From: Actinokineospora iranica
GTDB lineage: Bacteria; Actinomycetota; Actinomycetes; Mycobacteriales; Pseudonocardiaceae
Direction: 5' to 3'
DNA: 64,000 nt
Assembly (NCBI RefSeq): GCF_900101685.1
Contig: NZ_FMZZ01000014.1
Location: 1 to 64,000 of the forward strand
A program made the position numbers and the translations under genes. The notes below the pieces were generated by a model. That model saw only the letters and a program-made list of their open reading frames with translations, searched no databases and was not told the DNA's origin. Position 1 is the first letter of the stretch; each line of letters starts with the position of its first letter. Below are positions 61,837-64,000 of the stretch, in pieces.

Positions 61837-62943
61837 GTGCTTCTGCTGTTGGCATCGCATCTCGCGGTCTTGGCGAGTGGGCTGGCGATCTTCTGGATGT
61901 GGGTGTTCGGGCCGAGCGAGGCCTATGACAGCGCCGCCCAGTTGGCCATCGCGGCCGGGGCGATGACCGTCCTCGGTTTCGTTGGGCTGGGCCTGCGACT
62001 GGTCGCGCCGGACAACTCGCCGGTGATCGCTGGGACGAAGCCACGTTTGGCCTTCACCGTCGTCGGTCTCCTGTTCGGCGGGTACCACATCACCCCTGGT
62101 AGGACCGAATCCGGGCAGCCGATGCTGGAGACCGACCAGGCGGCGGTCTACCTGGAGGCGGTGTGCGCCCTGATCTTCGCCGGATGGGGTGTGGTCAACC
62201 TGCTGCGGACCTGGATGGCGAGCCGGAGGGCCGAACGGGCGCCTCTGTCGACCACGGTCGAGGACCGCCTCCGCCGGGGCCGTCCGGTGCTGCTGTTGCT
62301 GCGTTGGGGAATCGGCGCGACCGCGCTGCTCACGCTCGGGGCCGCCGTGCCTGCCTTCCCTGGACGCGACCTGCCCGCCGGGCTGCTGGTGGTGCCCGCG
62401 GTCTTGGCGGTGGTCTGCGCGATCTACTTCGGCAACCGCCGCGACCAACCCACAAGCTGGCCGTACGCTGCTGCGATGGCCGGGGCCGTGCTCGCCTTGC
62501 AGGTGGGCCCCATGATCGCGCTGCTGATTCCATTTCGGCCCTGGGTCCTCGCGCTGATGGTCGCGGTGATGGGAGTGGTCATCGGATCGCTGCACGCGCT
62601 GGGCGAATACGGGCGGGACAAGGTGCTCGTGCCCTACGGCCCTGACCTGATCGATTCGCCGATCGAGTTGCCTTTTCGGGCCAGAAAGGACCGCGGGCAC
62701 CTTCTGCTCGTCGCCGCGGGCGAGATCAACACACACCGAAGCTCACCGTTCACGCTCAAACGCCGCACACTGCCCCGACCGATGACCGAGATCGCTTCCG
62801 TGCGTGTGGTCACCGAGAACGAAGGGGAGAGCGTGCGCATCGCGTTTGTCGACGGGGAACAGTGGGTCTTTCCCACGGACGCCGCCCAGCGGATCGCTGA
62901 ATTGATCGTTTTCCGACGTGCCCGGTTGGCGGGTTCGGCCTGA
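61837..62943 (+). CDS. Multi-pass membrane protein of unknown function
   Basis: A 368-residue protein with about eight hydrophobic segments within residues ~1-260 and a cytosolic C-terminal domain of ~100 residues (RKDRGHLLLVAAGEINTHRS to the end). I chose GTG 61837, since GGGGGG lies four bases upstream; earlier TTG/GTG codons (61813, 61822) are possible. It is divergent from the ESX-type operon with only ~73 bp between, suggesting related function (inference). No named family is recognised. Confidence 0.7.
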   Translation: MLLLLASHLAVLASGLAIFWMWVFGPSEAYDSAAQLAIAAGAMTVLGFVGLGLRLVAPDNSPVIAGTKPRLAFTVVGLLFGGYHITPGRTESGQPMLETDQAAVYLEAVCALIFAGWGVVNLLRTWMASRRAERAPLSTTVEDRLRRGRPVLLLLRWGIGATALLTLGAAVPAFPGRDLPAGLLVVPAVLAVVCAIYFGNRRDQPTSWPYAAAMAGAVLALQVGPMIALLIPFRPWVLALMVAVMGVVIGSLHALGEYGRDKVLVPYGPDLIDSPIELPFRARKDRGHLLLVAAGEINTHRSSPFTLKRRTLPRPMTEIASVRVVTENEGESVRIAFVDGEQWVFPTDAAQRIAELIVFRRARLAGSA

Positions 62944-62948
62944 ACCAA

Positions 62949-62962
62949 GCGACGAGCGTCGC
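62949..62962 (+). terminator. Small hairpin after the membrane protein gene
   Basis: GCGACG-AG-CGTCGC lies 5 bp after the stop at 62943. A second hairpin, CCTGCTCA-AAGC-TGAGCAGG, is at 63044-63063. One or both may end the transcript or lie in the leader of the NRPS gene. No gene is supported in 62944-63180. Confidence 0.45.
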
Positions 62963-63180
62963 GGACCCCACCTCGGGCACCTTTTGGAAGACCACGCGGT
63001 CGACGGCGCGATGGGCGTGATCGTGGTCAGGTGCGACCGGGGACCTGCTCAAAGCTGAGCAGGCAGGGCGGGAGGCGGTCAGTAGCGTCGAGGTGCGGCA
63101 GGTGGCTTGGGAAAAGCTTGTGTGGTCAAAGCACCCGGGTGTGCCGCGTGGGCGACGGACCTTCTCTTGGGGAGTGTGCA

Positions 63181-64000
63181 ATGGCGCCAGGCGACGGCAC
63201 TGCGGGCGGTCGGGCTGTGGGTAGCCGGGCGGTGGCTCGGGACGGTGGGGTTCGGGAGCGGGTTCGGGCGGCTGTGGTGCGGGTGCTGGCCGAGCTGCTT
63301 CCGGCTGGTGTCGCGCCTGACCTGGGGGCCTCGTTGCGGGCCTATGGGTTGGACTCGATGGCGGCGGCGCGGTTGTGGCTGGCGTTGCAGACCGAGTTCT
63401 CCGTTGACATTCCCATTGACTGGGTGGGGCGGAGCGCGGACTTCGCCGAACTGGTGGAGCGGGTGGCGGGCCATCTGGGGTCCGGGGCTGTTGGCGGGGT
63501 TTCGCGGGCCACCGGGGTTGTTGTTCGGGCCGATGATGCCAGTGCTGGTGAGCCGTTCGGGTTGACGCCTATTCAGCAGGCTTATGTGTTGGGGAAGCAG
63601 GCCGAGTTGACCCCGGACGCGGTGGGGTGTCATCTCTACCGGGAGTTCGAGGTCGACGACCTGGACGTCGACCGGCTGCGGGACGCCTGGGCGCGGTTGG
63701 TGGCGCACCATGACATGTTGCGGGTGGTGCTCACCGCGGATGGGCGGCAGCGGGTCGCGGAAGGCAGTCCTGAGTGGACATTGGAAGTGCACGATCTGGC
63801 TTCTACTGGGGCGGTCGAGCAGGAGCGGCATGTCGCGGAGGTGCGGAAGCGGCTGTCGCACAAGGCTTACCCGGTAGGAGCGTGGCCGCTGTTCGATGTC
63901 GAGGTGACCGTTCGAGGGGATGGGGGCGGGCGGGTCCACCTCAGCCTGGACGCGGTGATCACCGATGGGCACGGGCTGGCGTTGCTGCTCACGCAGTGGG
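63181..64000 (+). CDS. NRPS (or hybrid PKS) start: carrier protein then heterocyclization domain (partial)
   Basis: The first ~273 codons of a large gene cut by the window edge. Residues ~22-95 form a carrier protein, with the phosphopantetheine Ser in YGLDSMAAARL (~60). Residues ~128 onward begin a condensation-superfamily domain (FGLTPIQQAYVLGKQ). The active-site region reads LDAVITDGHG, i.e. DxxxxD in place of HHxxxDG, so it is a heterocyclization (Cy) domain that makes a thiazoline or oxazoline from Cys or Ser/Thr. An N-terminal carrier before Cy implies a loading module fed by a separate adenylation enzyme. ATG 63181 follows GGGGAG. Codons are richer in GTT/GGG/TTG than in neighbouring genes. 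Confidence 0.9.
   Translation, partial: MAPGDGTAGGRAVGSRAVARDGGVRERVRAAVVRVLAELLPAGVAPDLGASLRAYGLDSMAAARLWLALQTEFSVDIPIDWVGRSADFAELVERVAGHLGSGAVGGVSRATGVVVRADDASAGEPFGLTPIQQAYVLGKQAELTPDAVGCHLYREFEVDDLDVDRLRDAWARLVAHHDMLRVVLTADGRQRVAEGSPEWTLEVHDLASTGAVEQERHVAEVRKRLSHKAYPVGAWPLFDVEVTVRGDGGGRVHLSLDAVITDGHGLALLLTQW

Noticed and set aside
62810-63181. A minus-strand 123-codon ORF before the NRPS gene.
   Set aside because: It overlaps the 3' end of the membrane protein gene in antisense and lacks any recognisable feature.

Overview
The window is high-GC (visibly around 70% or more) actinobacterial chromosome. Pseudonocardiales (Saccharothrix/Actinokineospora/Amycolatopsis-type) fits best, because of the XRE/DUF397 pair, two DUF574-type SAM methyltransferases, an ESX-type YbaB/EspC/WXG operon, many TetR and acyl-CoA genes, and frequent GTG starts with ATGA/GTGA overlaps. 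The taxonomic call is inference. I recognised no rRNA, tRNA or CRISPR.

Layout. 1-95: a 7-bp tandem repeat. 223-9204: transport and amino-acid metabolism (fused ABC exporter, ABC-2 permease with a Pro/Gln-tailed ATPase, a small coupled gene pair, alanine dehydrogenase). 9334-12725: a PucR regulator and two secreted SGNH hydrolases. 12827-15399: methionine biosynthesis metY-metX behind what looks like a leaderless cysteine-sensing leader peptide. 15403-18867: a hypothetical protein, a PAS-GGDEF-EAL protein and a methyltransferase. 18951-25402: a TetR gene, a third SGNH hydrolase and an acyl-CoA carboxylase/dehydrogenase operon resembling the mycobacterial accD1-accA1-fadE19 leucine-degradation locus; the TetR gene and the operon share a 16-bp palindromic operator. 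25409-25556: first copy of a ~149-bp long-inverted-repeat element. 25770-36934: methyltransferase, PHA-synthase-like hydrolase, MFS/TetR pair, Nudix, two acyl-CoA dehydrogenases behind a 14-bp palindrome, 2-hydroxyacid dehydrogenase, a SigD/ShbA-like sigma factor, methyltransferase, flavin reductase. 37411-43338: palindrome, XRE/DUF397 genes, Ser/Thr kinase, wax-ester-synthase-like gene, DUF5302, a frameshifted SRPBCC remnant. 43359-47464: a TetR gene with a secreted lipase and a D-aminoacylase-like amidohydrolase, all linked by duplicated promoters carrying paired ACCGATCGGT-type sites. 47630-48037: a DUF3224-type protein.

48199 to the right edge is the most notable part: one flank of a trans-AT polyketide / nonribosomal peptide cluster. 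It holds an Sfp-type phosphopantetheinyl transferase, an SDR-alpha/beta-hydrolase fusion, an acyl-CoA carboxyltransferase, a PIG-L deacetylase, a P450, a PksH-type beta-branching enoyl-CoA hydratase, a stand-alone AT-enoylreductase di-domain protein, and two paralogous internally duplicated proteins of unknown function flanking the last two. The window ends inside an NRPS gene that opens with a carrier protein followed by a heterocyclization (Cy) domain. The order unknown-ECH-(AT-ER)-unknown-NRPS recalls leinamycin-family lnmE-F-G-H-I as I remember it; this is unverified. An ESX-type operon (59871-61763) and a membrane protein gene (61837-62943) sit between the tailoring genes and the NRPS gene, and a second copy of the long-inverted-repeat element (52517-52665) lies within the cluster.
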